64,000 bases of DNA. Source: NAK19 sp034434515. Its GTDB lineage: Bacteria > Chloroflexota > Anaerolineae > Anaerolineales > UBA4823. Position 1 is the stretch's first letter. Each line of letters opens with the position of its first letter. Below the pieces are notes generated by a model. The model did not search any database, was not told where the DNA came from, and saw nothing but the letters and a program-made list of their open reading frames with translations. The translations under genes were made by a program, and so were the position numbers. Below are positions 25,591 through 34,709 of the stretch, in pieces. The stretch is taken from NCBI GenBank assembly GCA_034434515.1, contig DAOTZA010000110.1, positions 21,897-85,896 on the forward strand, in the 5' to 3' direction.

Positions 25591-26952
25591 ATGACCAGAA
25601 ACACAACCATATCCTTGATTGTCATTTTTGCCATATTGATTCCTGCAATTTATCTCGTCTTACCGACCACCAATTCTTTCTTAGGGCGGACTATCGTAAC
25701 CAAGCTAGGATTAGATCTGGTTGGTGGACAACAAATTGTCTTGCAAGTCGATTTACCCGAAGATACCATTCCCGATCGCGATCTATTAGTTAAAGCCAGT
25801 CAGATTGTCGAAAGCCGTGTAAACGGTTTGGGGGTGGCAGAAGCAGTGGTACAGATCGCCGGAAATCGTTTCATCAATGTTGAATTACCGGCTGTCAAGG
25901 ATGCAACGGAGAGTATAAATGCTATTAAACAAACAGGCGTCCTTGAATTTGTGGATATGTCCCAATTGAGCGATGAAGAAGCCTTTGCCCTGGTTGACCA
26001 GACGATTCGCACCGATCTTCAAGAGACTTTGGGAGGTTCTGTCACGACGCCGATTACGGCAACTGGCGCATTGACCGAAACCGTATTCCACACAATTATG
26101 ACGGGCTCCATGCTGGAATCGGTACAAACTACTACCAACCAAGTCGGTCAACCGGTGGTCTCCTTTCGCCTGACCTCTGAAGGGGCAAAGATATTCGCCG
26201 ATTACACCAGACAACATCAGGGAAAAATTCTTGCCATCGTATTGGATAAAAAAGTCATTTCCGCCCCACGCATTCGGGAACCCATCGAAAGTGGAGAGGG
26301 GATTATCGAAGGGAATTTCACTGTGGAAAGCGCCAATGCCCTGACCGTTCAGCTTCGGTATGGTTCTCTACCCGTTCCTCTGAAAGTCGCTGAAACGCGC
26401 ACGATCGGGCCGACATTAGGAGAGGATTCTTTACGGAAAAGCCTGATCGCCGGCGCCATCGGTTTTTCCATCGTTATTATGTTCATGATACTCTATTACC
26501 GCTTACCGGGAGCTGTAGCGATTACGGCGATTCTCACTTATGCAGTTATCACCTTTGCCATCTTTCGCACGATTCCGGTAACATTAACCCTTCCCGGCAT
26601 TGCCGGCTTTTTGCTCAGTACCGGATCGGCGCTGGATGCCAACATTCTGATCTTTGAACGGTTAAAAGAAGAATTACGAAGTGGTCGAAAATTAGGCTTA
26701 GCGATCGATATTGGGTGGAAAAGAGCGTGGCCTTCCATTCGAGACTCTAATATTGCTACAATTCTCACCTCCTTAATTCTTTTTTGGTTCGGGAGCACTT
26801 TTGGAGCAACGATTGTAAAAGGCTTCTCCCTGACGCTCATGCTTGGTGTCATGGTCAGCTTGTTTTCCGCAATCGTGGTCACCCGAACTTTCCTGAACGT
26901 TCTCTTTACCTTTTTTCAACCTTCAAACTATTCAAAATGGTTTGGCCTATAA
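25591..26952 (+). CDS. secD: SecD, protein translocase accessory subunit
   Basis: SecD with SecF uses the proton or sodium motive force to pull secreted proteins across the membrane after SecA action. 453 residues: one N-terminal membrane helix, LGLDLVGGQQIVLQVDL (the family's LGLDLxGG motif), a large extracytoplasmic P1 region (about 60-290), then five helices of RND type with SALDANILIFERLKEELRSG. Start ATG 25591 has GGAGG 10 bases upstream. The P1 domain is shorter than in E. coli. secF follows 10 bases later. Confidence 0.96.
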   Translation: MTRNTTISLIVIFAILIPAIYLVLPTTNSFLGRTIVTKLGLDLVGGQQIVLQVDLPEDTIPDRDLLVKASQIVESRVNGLGVAEAVVQIAGNRFINVELPAVKDATESINAIKQTGVLEFVDMSQLSDEEAFALVDQTIRTDLQETLGGSVTTPITATGALTETVFHTIMTGSMLESVQTTTNQVGQPVVSFRLTSEGAKIFADYTRQHQGKILAIVLDKKVISAPRIREPIESGEGIIEGNFTVESANALTVQLRYGSLPVPLKVAETRTIGPTLGEDSLRKSLIAGAIGFSIVIMFMILYYRLPGAVAITAILTYAVITFAIFRTIPVTLTLPGIAGFLLSTGSALDANILIFERLKEELRSGRKLGLAIDIGWKRAWPSIRDSNIATILTSLILFWFGSTFGATIVKGFSLTLMLGVMVSLFSAIVVTRTFLNVLFTFFQPSNYSKWFGL

Positions 26953-26962
26953 AGGTGCTAAG

Positions 26963-27889
26963 ATGATCAATATACTTGGAAAACGATATTTCTTCTTTCT
27001 CCTTTCCTTACTGATCATTATTCCCGGCATGGTTGTGCTTGGGATTTGGAAACTGCCCCTGGCAATTGACTTTACAGGTGGCTCATATCTGGAGTTCAAA
27101 TTTGACAATCGGCAACCTCCACCGCCAGCAGAGATTGTGCTTCTATTTACCGACTTAGGGATCAAAGACGTTCAAGTTCTAACCACCGAACAGCAAACCA
27201 TCATTGCCAAATCCAGTTTTCTTGATGAGACTACCCAAACAGAGTTGTTAAAGTCAATGGCAGAACGATTCCAAGACACCATCACCGTATTACGCTTCGA
27301 TAGCGTTGGTCCAACCATCGGGCAACAGGTAACCCAAAGGGCAGCCATCGCTTTAGCTATCGCAGCCCTAGCGGTGATTCTTTACATCACCTTTGCTTTT
27401 CGGGGTGTGGAACACGCTTTTCGCTACGGATTGTGCGCCATTATTGCAATGGTGCATGACGTGGCTGTTGTGATTAGTATCGTTGCTATTGGCGGTAAAT
27501 TCTTCGGCTGGCAGTTCGATTCGTTAACCTTAACCGCGTTGCTCACCGTAATAGGCTTTTCGGTACAAGATAAAATTGTGGTATTTGACCGCATTCGAGA
27601 AAATAGCGCCATCCTAAAACGACTTCCATTTGAAACTTTGGTCAATCACTCAATAGTCCAAACCTTACAGCGTTCCATCAATACCCAATTAATGACGGTC
27701 GAATTTATGTTGCTCGCCCTGGCTCTCTTCGGTGGAGTAACCTTGAGAGAATTTTCCACCATTCTCCTGATCGGTTTGTTCATGGGTACGTATTCCTCAA
27801 TTTTTATTGCCGCTCCGATTCTGGTTGTCTGGGAAAACCGTGAGTGGCAGCAGTGGTTTAAACCCCGCACCAGTAACAGCGCAGCTTGA
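26963..27889 (+). CDS. secF: SecF, protein translocase accessory subunit
   Basis: 308 residues with six membrane helices; N-terminal IDFTGGSYLEFKF (the DFTGG motif), a short periplasmic loop, and QDKIVVFDRIREN with the C-terminal half of the RND fold. ATG 26963 is preferred over an upstream start that would overlap secD. It converges on the prepilin peptidase gene with only 7 bases between, so a shared transcription end is likely. Confidence 0.96.
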   Translation: MINILGKRYFFFLLSLLIIIPGMVVLGIWKLPLAIDFTGGSYLEFKFDNRQPPPPAEIVLLFTDLGIKDVQVLTTEQQTIIAKSSFLDETTQTELLKSMAERFQDTITVLRFDSVGPTIGQQVTQRAAIALAIAALAVILYITFAFRGVEHAFRYGLCAIIAMVHDVAVVISIVAIGGKFFGWQFDSLTLTALLTVIGFSVQDKIVVFDRIRENSAILKRLPFETLVNHSIVQTLQRSINTQLMTVEFMLLALALFGGVTLREFSTILLIGLFMGTYSSIFIAAPILVVWENREWQQWFKPRTSNSAA

Positions 27890-27896
27890 GGATTGA

Positions 27897-28634
27897 TTAC
27901 GGACGAACAAGGTAAAGGAGGGCAAACGCGCCTAATATCAGAAATGGAGCATACGGGATAGCCAAATCCGAACGATATTGTTTTCTAACCATCAAGCGGG
28001 CAACCAGCACAAAACTAAACAACCCTGCCGAAAATACCGCAATCCATAGCGCTACGAAAATTGCTGGAAATCCTAGTAAAAGTCCTAAAATAGCCAACAA
28101 GTTGACATCCCCAAAGCCTAAAGCCTCCTCTTCCAAAGCGGAGGCTTTTTTTCTGATTTTAAGCACGAACCTCCCCAGCCAATATAGCCCGAACATGACC
28201 AAAAAACCCATAACCCCACCCAACAGAGTGGAGATAAATCCATGACGGGCAATGCCAATGGCTAAAAAAATACCTCCGCCCGCAAGCACGGTTTCGAACA
28301 ATACAACCCGATACTCAATATCTATCACTGTAATTACGCCAAAAACGACAAATACCAACCAGGAGAGCCAAAAATCTAGTCGCACCGGATAGCTCTGTAT
28401 CCAATAAACCATTAATACACTAAATACATATACGAATACATAACGCCAGCGGCGGCGCAGGTTGCAGTTCGAACATTGTTGAAGGGTAAGGTACTGAGCA
28501 TAGGATAGGCTCTTGCCACAATGATTGCAAAGCGGCTTTGTGAGACGCCGTTGATGAGGTAAACAATCGGCCAGATAATTTATCAGAAAGCCACCGAGCG
28601 TTCCAGTAAGCAGGCTGATCAGAAGAATCGCCAT
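27897..28634 (-). CDS. Prepilin peptidase (type IV leader peptidase, A24 family)
   Basis: Membrane aspartyl protease cleaving and often N-methylating type IV pilins or pseudopilins. 245 residues with about seven helices: N-terminal GGFLINYLADCLP, the zinc cysteines CNHC and CSNC of the methylase loop, catalytic Asp in TVIDIEYRVV and the second Asp in GFGDVNLLAILGLLLGFP. Start at ATG 28634: on this strand TATAAT lies at 28641-28646, only 6 bases upstream, suggesting a leaderless transcript; open frame further upstream lacks family similarity. No pilin gene is adjacent. Confidence 0.92.
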   Translation of the reverse strand: MAILLISLLTGTLGGFLINYLADCLPHQRRLTKPLCNHCGKSLSYAQYLTLQQCSNCNLRRRWRYVFVYVFSVLMVYWIQSYPVRLDFWLSWLVFVVFGVITVIDIEYRVVLFETVLAGGGIFLAIGIARHGFISTLLGGVMGFLVMFGLYWLGRFVLKIRKKASALEEEALGFGDVNLLAILGLLLGFPAIFVALWIAVFSAGLFSFVLVARLMVRKQYRSDLAIPYAPFLILGAFALLYLVRP

Positions 28635-28711
28635 AGACCCATTATAATTGGCTGGAACGCTGTGAACCAGTCCATCACCTAACAAAACCTTAAGGAGTAA
28701 ACAATACGATC

Positions 28712-30007
28712 ATGGAAAAATTCATCATACATGGCGGTACCCCTTTGTCGGGAACCATACAACCATCCGGGAACAAAAATGCCGCCCTTCCCTTACTTGC
28801 TGCAACAACATTAACCGATGAACCGGTCATCTTACACAACGTTCCTCAAATTCGTGATGTCGAATCCATGCGTAAATTGCTTGAAAGTTTGGGGGTTCTG
28901 ATTACCCAAATTGATCACCATTCATGGAAAGTCCATGCCAAGCAAGTATATATCCAGGACCTCGACCCCGATATTTGTCGCAGCATCCGTGCCTCAATCC
29001 TGCTGGCCGGTCCTGTTTTGGCTCGATGTGGTGAAATTTATTTACCACCGCCTGGTGGAGATGTAATCGGCCGGCGCCGTGTGGATACCCACCTTCTCGC
29101 CCTGAACGCCCTTGGTGCGGTTACAGATTACGATCGGACACAAAAACGTTTTAATTTCAAAGCCAAGCAGCTTAGTGGCGCGAATATATTACTAGATGAA
29201 GCCAGTGTAACCGCAACCGAAAACGCTATTATGGCTGCTGTAACCGCAACCGGAACAACGATCATTCGCAATGCCGCCTCTGAACCCCATGTTCAAGAGC
29301 TTTGCCATTTTCTCAATCATCTTGGGGCAAGGATATCGAATATCGGTTCGAATACTTTGACGATTGAAGGGGTTAGCAAATTGAAAGGAGGAGAATTTAC
29401 AATCGGTCCAGATTATCTCGAAGTAGTCAGTTTTATTGGTGCAGCCGCAGTTACCAAAGGTTCTATTCGGATTGTCGGCGCCGGACCTCAATATTTGGAT
29501 ATGATCGCCATTGTCTTTCGCCGTTTAGGGGTCGAATGGTACGTAGAAGGTAATGACGTCATCGTTCCGCAGCAACAGCGCCTGGAAATCCAGCCTGACC
29601 TCGGCGATGCAATTCCAGAAATTAGCGTAATGCCCTGGCCAGCTTTTCCAACCGACTTGATGAGCATTGCGATTGTCATTGCCACGCAGGCTAAAGGAAG
29701 CGTCTTGTTTCATGATTGGATGTACCCATCACGTATGTTTTTTATCGATAAATTGGTCAGTATGGGAGCACAGATCGTACTTTGCGATCCACATCGGTGT
29801 ATTGTCCAAGGACCCACCCAGCTTTTCGGCGAAAATTTAGAAAGCCCAGATATACGTGCCGGGATGGCCCTTGTGTTAGCCGCGCTGGCTGCTGAAGGCA
29901 AGTCAATCATTCGGAACATTGGTCAAATTGATCGCGGTTATGAAAAAGTGGATGAAAAACTCCGCGCTCTGGGAGCGCGGATTGAACGGGTAAGTATGGA
30001 ATCCTAA
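28712..30007 (+). CDS. murA: MurA, UDP-N-acetylglucosamine 1-carboxyvinyltransferase (Asp variant)
   Basis: First committed step of peptidoglycan synthesis: transfer of enolpyruvate from PEP to UDP-GlcNAc. 431 residues with SGNKNAALPLLAA near the start, RCGEIYLPPPGGDVIGRRRVDTH, and the C-terminal DIRAGMALVLAALAAEGKS and IDRGYEKVDEKL motifs. The loop residue equal to E. coli Cys115, target of fosfomycin, is Asp117 here (GAT at 29060-29062). Asp keeps activity in Chlamydia and Mycobacterium and gives fosfomycin resistance. Divergent from the prepilin peptidase; AAGGAG precedes the ATG. Confidence 0.97.
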   Translation: MEKFIIHGGTPLSGTIQPSGNKNAALPLLAATTLTDEPVILHNVPQIRDVESMRKLLESLGVLITQIDHHSWKVHAKQVYIQDLDPDICRSIRASILLAGPVLARCGEIYLPPPGGDVIGRRRVDTHLLALNALGAVTDYDRTQKRFNFKAKQLSGANILLDEASVTATENAIMAAVTATGTTIIRNAASEPHVQELCHFLNHLGARISNIGSNTLTIEGVSKLKGGEFTIGPDYLEVVSFIGAAAVTKGSIRIVGAGPQYLDMIAIVFRRLGVEWYVEGNDVIVPQQQRLEIQPDLGDAIPEISVMPWPAFPTDLMSIAIVIATQAKGSVLFHDWMYPSRMFFIDKLVSMGAQIVLCDPHRCIVQGPTQLFGENLESPDIRAGMALVLAALAAEGKSIIRNIGQIDRGYEKVDEKLRALGARIERVSMES

Positions 30008-30021
30008 ACCACCTATCCCAT

Positions 30022-30366
30022 CTAGGCTGAGTTTGTCACCTTTAGAAATTCATTGACTACGTCACGTAACATTGGCTCGGGTAAAGCCCCAACCTGTCGA
30101 TGGACGACTTTTCCATTAAAGACAAATAACATTGTCGGAATACCCTGAACGCCAAATTTCATCGCCCACTCCGGATTTTCATCGGTGTTTACTTTGGCAA
30201 TCAGCACTTTTCCTGCCAACTCTTTAGCAAGTTTGTCCAGTATCGGGGCAACCATTTTACATGGACCACACCAAGGCGCCCAGAAATCGACAATCACCGG
30301 GATTGGGGATTGCATAATAGTTTTTTCAAAAGCAGCATCTGTAACGTGAATAGGTTCATCAATCAT
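30022..30366 (-). CDS. trxA: Thioredoxin
   Basis: A 114-residue dithiol oxidoreductase with WAPWCGPCKMVAP (active-site CGPC), cis-Pro motif GIPTMLFVFNGK and the usual beta-alpha order. The start is the second of two in-frame ATGs (30366), with AGGAG 7 bases upstream; the first (30372) would have only one base spacing. Open frame beyond that overlaps the divergent scpA. Cytoplasmic, no signal peptide. Confidence 0.95.
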   Translation of the reverse strand: MIDEPIHVTDAAFEKTIMQSPIPVIVDFWAPWCGPCKMVAPILDKLAKELAGKVLIAKVNTDENPEWAMKFGVQGIPTMLFVFNGKVVHRQVGALPEPMLRDVVNEFLKVTNSA

Positions 30367-30409
30367 ATACATTCTCCTAAGTTTTTTCGGATGAAGTATA
30401 GCACGATCG

Positions 30410-30430
30410 CCTGAAAATGTCAGGTATAAT
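30410..30430 (+). promoter_or_regulatory. scpA -10 box with short inverted repeat
   Basis: CCTGA (30410-30414) and TCAGG (30420-30424) flank five bases immediately before TATAAT (30425-30430). The -10 is 7 bases from ATG 30438. No good -35 is visible, so an activator may be required. Confidence 0.45.
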
Positions 30431-30437
30431 TTCGCCA

Positions 30438-31217
30438 ATGTCAATCGGATTTTTCTCGAAAAGAGCTGTTCAGTATCAAGTTCAAACCCCGCTCTATCAG
30501 GGGCCATTGGACTTATTACTGCATTTGATTGAGAAAGCCGAATTAGATATTACTCAGTTAGCGCTAGCCCAAGTGACCGATCAATTCTTGGCTTATCTCC
30601 AAACGCTTGATCACCTAGAAACTGAAGAGCTTTCGTATTTTATTGTTATTGCGACAAAATTGCTGTATATCAAATCCCAAATGCTTCTACCTCAATCTTC
30701 TCTTGACCTTTCGACTGAAGAGGAAAACAGTGAAGACTTGGTCAGACAATTGAAAGAATACAAGAAATTTCGCCAAATTGCGACCTGGCTAGGGGAAAGG
30801 GAGTCCCAAGGACTCAAGACTTATTTACGGCTTGCTCCTCCTCCAAAAGTCGAAAGTTTAGTTGATCTGAGTGATCTCGATTTGCAAACCTTTTTGCTTG
30901 CTGCTCAGAATGTATTTCGCAATGTTGAAAACTCGTCTGAAGTCCATCGCACAATCATCAAACCCAGATATTCAATCAAAGAACAAATTTACAGGATTGT
31001 TCAGGTATTGAAGGAAACAGGCCGCACTTCTTTTCGAACTCTGACACGCTCCTTCCATTCGCGCGCCGAAGTCATTACGCTGTTTCTGGCATTATTAGAG
31101 CTGATCAAACAGCAACAAATCGAAATTCAACAAGCTGCCCTATTTGATGATATCGAAATCTTCCCAACAACTGAAATGTTCGAGAGTGAAACCTTGGAAA
31201 GCGAGTTTGAGAACTAA
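30438..31217 (+). CDS. scpA: ScpA, segregation and condensation protein A (kleisin)
   Basis: Kleisin subunit bridging the SMC heads during chromosome segregation. 259 residues; N-terminal YQGPLDLLLHLIEKAELDI is the classical ScpA signature, followed by YFIVIATKLLYIKSQMLLP and a C-terminal winged-helix region (KETGRTSFRTLTRSFHSRAEVITLFLALLELIKQQ). ATG 30438 is favoured over 30417, which would lie upstream of the -10 box. No scpB or smc is adjacent. Confidence 0.94.
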   Translation: MSIGFFSKRAVQYQVQTPLYQGPLDLLLHLIEKAELDITQLALAQVTDQFLAYLQTLDHLETEELSYFIVIATKLLYIKSQMLLPQSSLDLSTEEENSEDLVRQLKEYKKFRQIATWLGERESQGLKTYLRLAPPPKVESLVDLSDLDLQTFLLAAQNVFRNVENSSEVHRTIIKPRYSIKEQIYRIVQVLKETGRTSFRTLTRSFHSRAEVITLFLALLELIKQQQIEIQQAALFDDIEIFPTTEMFESETLESEFEN

Positions 31218-31218
31218 A

Positions 31219-33231
31219 ATGCCAAACCGATTAATATCTTCCAATTCCCCTTATTTACTCCAACATGCGCATAACCCCGTAGATTGGTACCCTTGGGGAG
31301 ATGAAGCCTTTCAAAAAGCCAAACAGGAAGACAAACCAATTTTTCTTAGTATAGGTTACGCTTCATGTCATTGGTGCCATGTGATGGCGCATGAATCCTT
31401 CGAGAACGAGCAAGTAGCTGAGTTTCTAAACCGGCATTTTGTCCCAATCAAGGTTGACCGCGAAGAGAGGCCAGACGTAGATTCCGTATATATGAACGCA
31501 GTAGTGGCCCTAACCGGACACGGTGGTTGGCCGTTATCGGTCTTTCTAACTCCAGAGGGCAAACCTTTTTTTGGCGGAACATATTATCCCCTGGTTGCGC
31601 GCTACCGCTTGCCTGGTTTTCTGGATGTCTTGCGCGCCATCCAGGATGCCTGGACGACCAAACGGCAACAAATCGAAGAGGCGACCGCCCAAATTTATAA
31701 CGCCCTGAAACTGCAATATAACATCCGCAATCAACAACGCCCCTTCGATGCTACGGATTTAGAAACAGCCACAAATCTTTTGCTACAAACCTATGACTGG
31801 GACTATGGTGGCTGGGGAAAGGCTCCCAAATTCCCCCAACCCATTGCGCTCGAATTTTTGCTACACCGCTACACCCAGAACCCCCACCTATCCCGCGTGG
31901 GCGAATTGATTGAACACGTCCTGCAAAAGATGTCTCAAGGCGGGATGTACGATTTGCTGGAAGGCGGCTTTTGTCGTTATAGCACCGATCAACGCTGGAT
32001 GATCCCCCACTTCGAAAAGATGTTATACGATAACGCCCAACTGGGCCTTGTATATCTATACGCAACTATTTGCACAAAAAATGAGCATTTCAAATCCATT
32101 GTTGAAGAAATCATCGCATTTTTACTCCAATCTTTACGCGATCCAGATGGACTGTTCTACTCCAGTCTAGATGCAGATTCGGAAGGTGAGGAGGGAAAGT
32201 ACTACACATTTACCCTGGATGAACTGAGAACAACGCTGACAGCAGAAGAATACGAGTTTTTCTCTAACTCACATCATCTTTCCCCTTTGGAATCAAATCC
32301 GCAATACATGGTTTTTCAACTTGTTGAAAATTTGAACCTGGTTGAAAATTCAGTTATGCTGGACACAATTTACGATAAATTGCGTCAACTTCGAGCAAAA
32401 AAAGTCCGTCCAAATATCGATGACAAATGCATCTTGAGTTGGAATGCTCTAACCTTGCGATTTTTTGCAGAGGCGAGTAAATACTTACAATCTGAACGAT
32501 TCCTGGACGTAGCCAAATCGCTGGCTAAGGCAATCAAGCAGTGGTACATAACGGAAAATTCTCTGTTTCGTATCAAACGAGGTGAGGTTGTGGCTACGCC
32601 AGCTTTATTGGAAGATTACGCCAGCACCATTATTGGCTTGCTCTCCCTGTACGAAGTTACTGGAGATGTAGAATGGTTTGGGCTGAGCAAAAGACTTGCC
32701 AATCAGATGGTTGAAAAGTTCAACGATCCTCAAGGTGGTTTTTTTGATGTCTCCAGGGAACATGACCATTTAATTTTATTGCCCAAGGAACTTCAAGACA
32801 CATCCATTCCTTCAGCAAATGCCCTCGCCCATCAAGCGCTATTGAAGCTTGCCAGTTATGAAGGCACTTTAATGGAGTGGTTTGACCAAGCTACCCCATT
32901 CATTCAATTGGTCACCGAAAATGCCTTGAAGTATCCATTATCCTTTTCCTCATGGTTAATCTTGATCAATACAATACTGTCTGAACCGAAAGAGGTTGTG
33001 CTAGTTGGCTCTCAACAAGAGCTCAACCCGTTTTTTAGGGTACTCTGGTCTAACCCCAGATTCGATTACGTTATTTGTCATTCAGATATGCCTATACCGC
33101 CAAACGCGCCGGCAATTCTACAGGATCGAACGAAAATCAATCAAAAACCAACAGCCTACCTGTGTTATTTAGGGGTTTGTAAAAAACCAACGACAGATTA
33201 TCAAGAGTTTGATAAAATGCTTCGCGAGTGA
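31219..33231 (+). CDS. DUF255 thioredoxin-fold / six-hairpin glycosidase-like protein (YyaL family)
   Basis: A 670-residue protein of the YyaL/spermatogenesis-associated protein 20 family. Residues 1-160 form a thioredoxin-like domain with SSNSPYLLQHAHNPVDWYPWG and CHWCHVMAHESFEN, followed by an (alpha/alpha)6 domain with GGWGKAPKFPQP, GGMYDLLEGGFCRYSTD and HFEKMLYDNAQL. The biochemical role of the family is not established; proposals include N-acylglucosamine 2-epimerase-like or thiol-disulfide functions. ATG 31219 starts 1 base after scpA ends. Confidence 0.9.
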   Translation: MPNRLISSNSPYLLQHAHNPVDWYPWGDEAFQKAKQEDKPIFLSIGYASCHWCHVMAHESFENEQVAEFLNRHFVPIKVDREERPDVDSVYMNAVVALTGHGGWPLSVFLTPEGKPFFGGTYYPLVARYRLPGFLDVLRAIQDAWTTKRQQIEEATAQIYNALKLQYNIRNQQRPFDATDLETATNLLLQTYDWDYGGWGKAPKFPQPIALEFLLHRYTQNPHLSRVGELIEHVLQKMSQGGMYDLLEGGFCRYSTDQRWMIPHFEKMLYDNAQLGLVYLYATICTKNEHFKSIVEEIIAFLLQSLRDPDGLFYSSLDADSEGEEGKYYTFTLDELRTTLTAEEYEFFSNSHHLSPLESNPQYMVFQLVENLNLVENSVMLDTIYDKLRQLRAKKVRPNIDDKCILSWNALTLRFFAEASKYLQSERFLDVAKSLAKAIKQWYITENSLFRIKRGEVVATPALLEDYASTIIGLLSLYEVTGDVEWFGLSKRLANQMVEKFNDPQGGFFDVSREHDHLILLPKELQDTSIPSANALAHQALLKLASYEGTLMEWFDQATPFIQLVTENALKYPLSFSSWLILINTILSEPKEVVLVGSQQELNPFFRVLWSNPRFDYVICHSDMPIPPNAPAILQDRTKINQKPTAYLCYLGVCKKPTTDYQEFDKMLRE

Positions 33232-33279
33232 TCAGTTGGGATAACTCAACTGCCACCTTGACCTTCAGGAGAACAGATC

Positions 33280-34569
33280 ATGAAGCAGGTAATTTCAGCC
33301 ATTAAAGGCACCCGCGATTTCTATCCAGAAAATATGGCCGTACGAACATGGCTGTATGACACTATCAAAAAGATTTCGCAGAGATATGGTTATCAAGAAT
33401 ATGAAGGGCCTTTTCTAGAGCCAATCGACCTTTATGCTGCAAAATCGGGCGAGGAGCTTGTGAAAGAACAGTCCTTTGTTTTCCCTGATCGAGGTGGCGA
33501 TTTGATTACGCTGCGCCCAGAGCTAACCCCCACCCTGGCTCGCATGGTTGCTCAAAAACAAAATCAATTAGTTTTTCCGCTCCGCTGGTGGTCCTTCGGT
33601 CCATTCTGGCGATATGAAAAACCTCAGAAAGGGCGCTCGCGTGAGTTCTTTCAATGGAATATTGATCTGATCGGCCTCAACACCCCCGAAGCAGATGCTG
33701 AATTACTATCGGTGATTGTCTCATTTCTTCGGTCAGTTAATTTGTCCTCTACCCAAGTAAAAATATTTATTAATGACCGCAAACTGATGGAAAACTGTCT
33801 AAATCATTTGGGCATCCCTGCTGAAAGGCGGTCGGTCGTCTTTCGCCTGATCGATCGTAAGGAGAAAATGGAATTCCAGGAATGGCAAAATTATGCCCGA
33901 GACGAGGGGCTAAACACATCCCAAATTAATGGAATTGTAAACTTGTTGCAAAACACCGAACTCTGGAGAGAGTCACCGAATTTAATCCGTATCTTTCAAG
34001 CCTTAGAAAACGAATCGGCCAGCGAGTTTGTCGAATTCGATCCGAATATAATTCGCGGTTTGGATTATTACACCTCTACGGTATTTGAAGCTAAAGACAT
34101 TGGCGGAACCGTAAGAAGATCTATTCTCGGTGGAGGTCGTTACGATGATTTATTAGCTGCAGTTGGCGGTGATCCATTACCAGCGGTAGGATTTGCGATG
34201 GGTGATGTTGTCATCTCACTAATTCTGCAGGAGTATGGCTGTATCCCGCCTGATATCTATTCCCATCCGGCAAAAGTTCTTGTTACGACATTCTCGAATG
34301 AATCTTTGCCTTTCTCAATCAAGCTTGCCCATCAACTGAGGGAGAAAGGAATAAACGTGATTACCTATCCCGAGGCAGCCAGCTTGAATAAGCAATTAAG
34401 ATATGCGGATCGAATGAAAATTCCTTTTGCAATCCTTCTCGGCCCTGATGAAATTGCCAGTAATACGATCACCCTAAAATCGCTAAGCAGTGGTGAGCAG
34501 ACCAAAATAAAAAACTCTGAGATTGATAAAAAATTGCTACCGCTCCTTGTCGGTGAAGCAAAGTCATGA
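33280..34569 (+). CDS. hisS: Histidyl-tRNA synthetase
   Basis: Class II synthetase charging tRNA-His. 429 residues: motif 1 region near PFLEPIDLYAAKSGEE, motif 2 RYEKPQKGRSREFFQWNIDLIG, the HisA signature RGLDYYTSTVFEA, motif 3 in LPAVGFAMGDV, and a C-terminal anticodon-binding domain. AGGAGA is 7 bases before the ATG. Upstream is a small CAGTTG/CAACTG hairpin (33233-33252), but no T-box elements. Remarkably, its own substrate tRNA-His begins 23 bases after its stop on the same strand. Confidence 0.97.
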   Translation: MKQVISAIKGTRDFYPENMAVRTWLYDTIKKISQRYGYQEYEGPFLEPIDLYAAKSGEELVKEQSFVFPDRGGDLITLRPELTPTLARMVAQKQNQLVFPLRWWSFGPFWRYEKPQKGRSREFFQWNIDLIGLNTPEADAELLSVIVSFLRSVNLSSTQVKIFINDRKLMENCLNHLGIPAERRSVVFRLIDRKEKMEFQEWQNYARDEGLNTSQINGIVNLLQNTELWRESPNLIRIFQALENESASEFVEFDPNIIRGLDYYTSTVFEAKDIGGTVRRSILGGGRYDDLLAAVGGDPLPAVGFAMGDVVISLILQEYGCIPPDIYSHPAKVLVTTFSNESLPFSIKLAHQLREKGINVITYPEAASLNKQLRYADRMKIPFAILLGPDEIASNTITLKSLSSGEQTKIKNSEIDKKLLPLLVGEAKS

Positions 34570-34592
34570 TAAAATGGCTTTACAAAAATTAC

Positions 34593-34669
34593 GGTGCCAG
34601 TAGCTCAATTGGCAGAGCATCGCACTGTGGATGCGAGGGTTGTGGGTTCGAGACCCATCTGGCACCCCA
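34593..34669 (+). tRNA. tRNA-His (anticodon GUG)
   Basis: Begins with the extra G-1 at 34593 opposite C73, acceptor GTGCCAG pairs with CTGGCAC (34659-34665), anticodon arm TCGCA-CTGTGGA-TGCGA gives GTG, T arm GTGGG-TTCGAGA-CCCAT, and CCA is encoded at 34667-34669. 77 nt. Confidence 0.97.
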
Positions 34670-34685
34670 AGATACGGTTACCCCC

Positions 34686-34709
34686 ATCCCTCTATAGAGG
34701 GATTTTTTA
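34686..34709 (+). terminator. Rho-independent terminator of hisS-tRNA-His
   Basis: ATCCCTC (34686-34692), TATA loop, GAGGGAT (34697-34703), followed by TTTTTAT. Lies between tRNA-His and the convergent methyltransferase gene. Confidence 0.85.

Noticed and set aside
33232..33279. T-box riboswitch before hisS
   Set aside because: Only 48 bases with one 6-bp hairpin; no T-box sequence or specifier stem.
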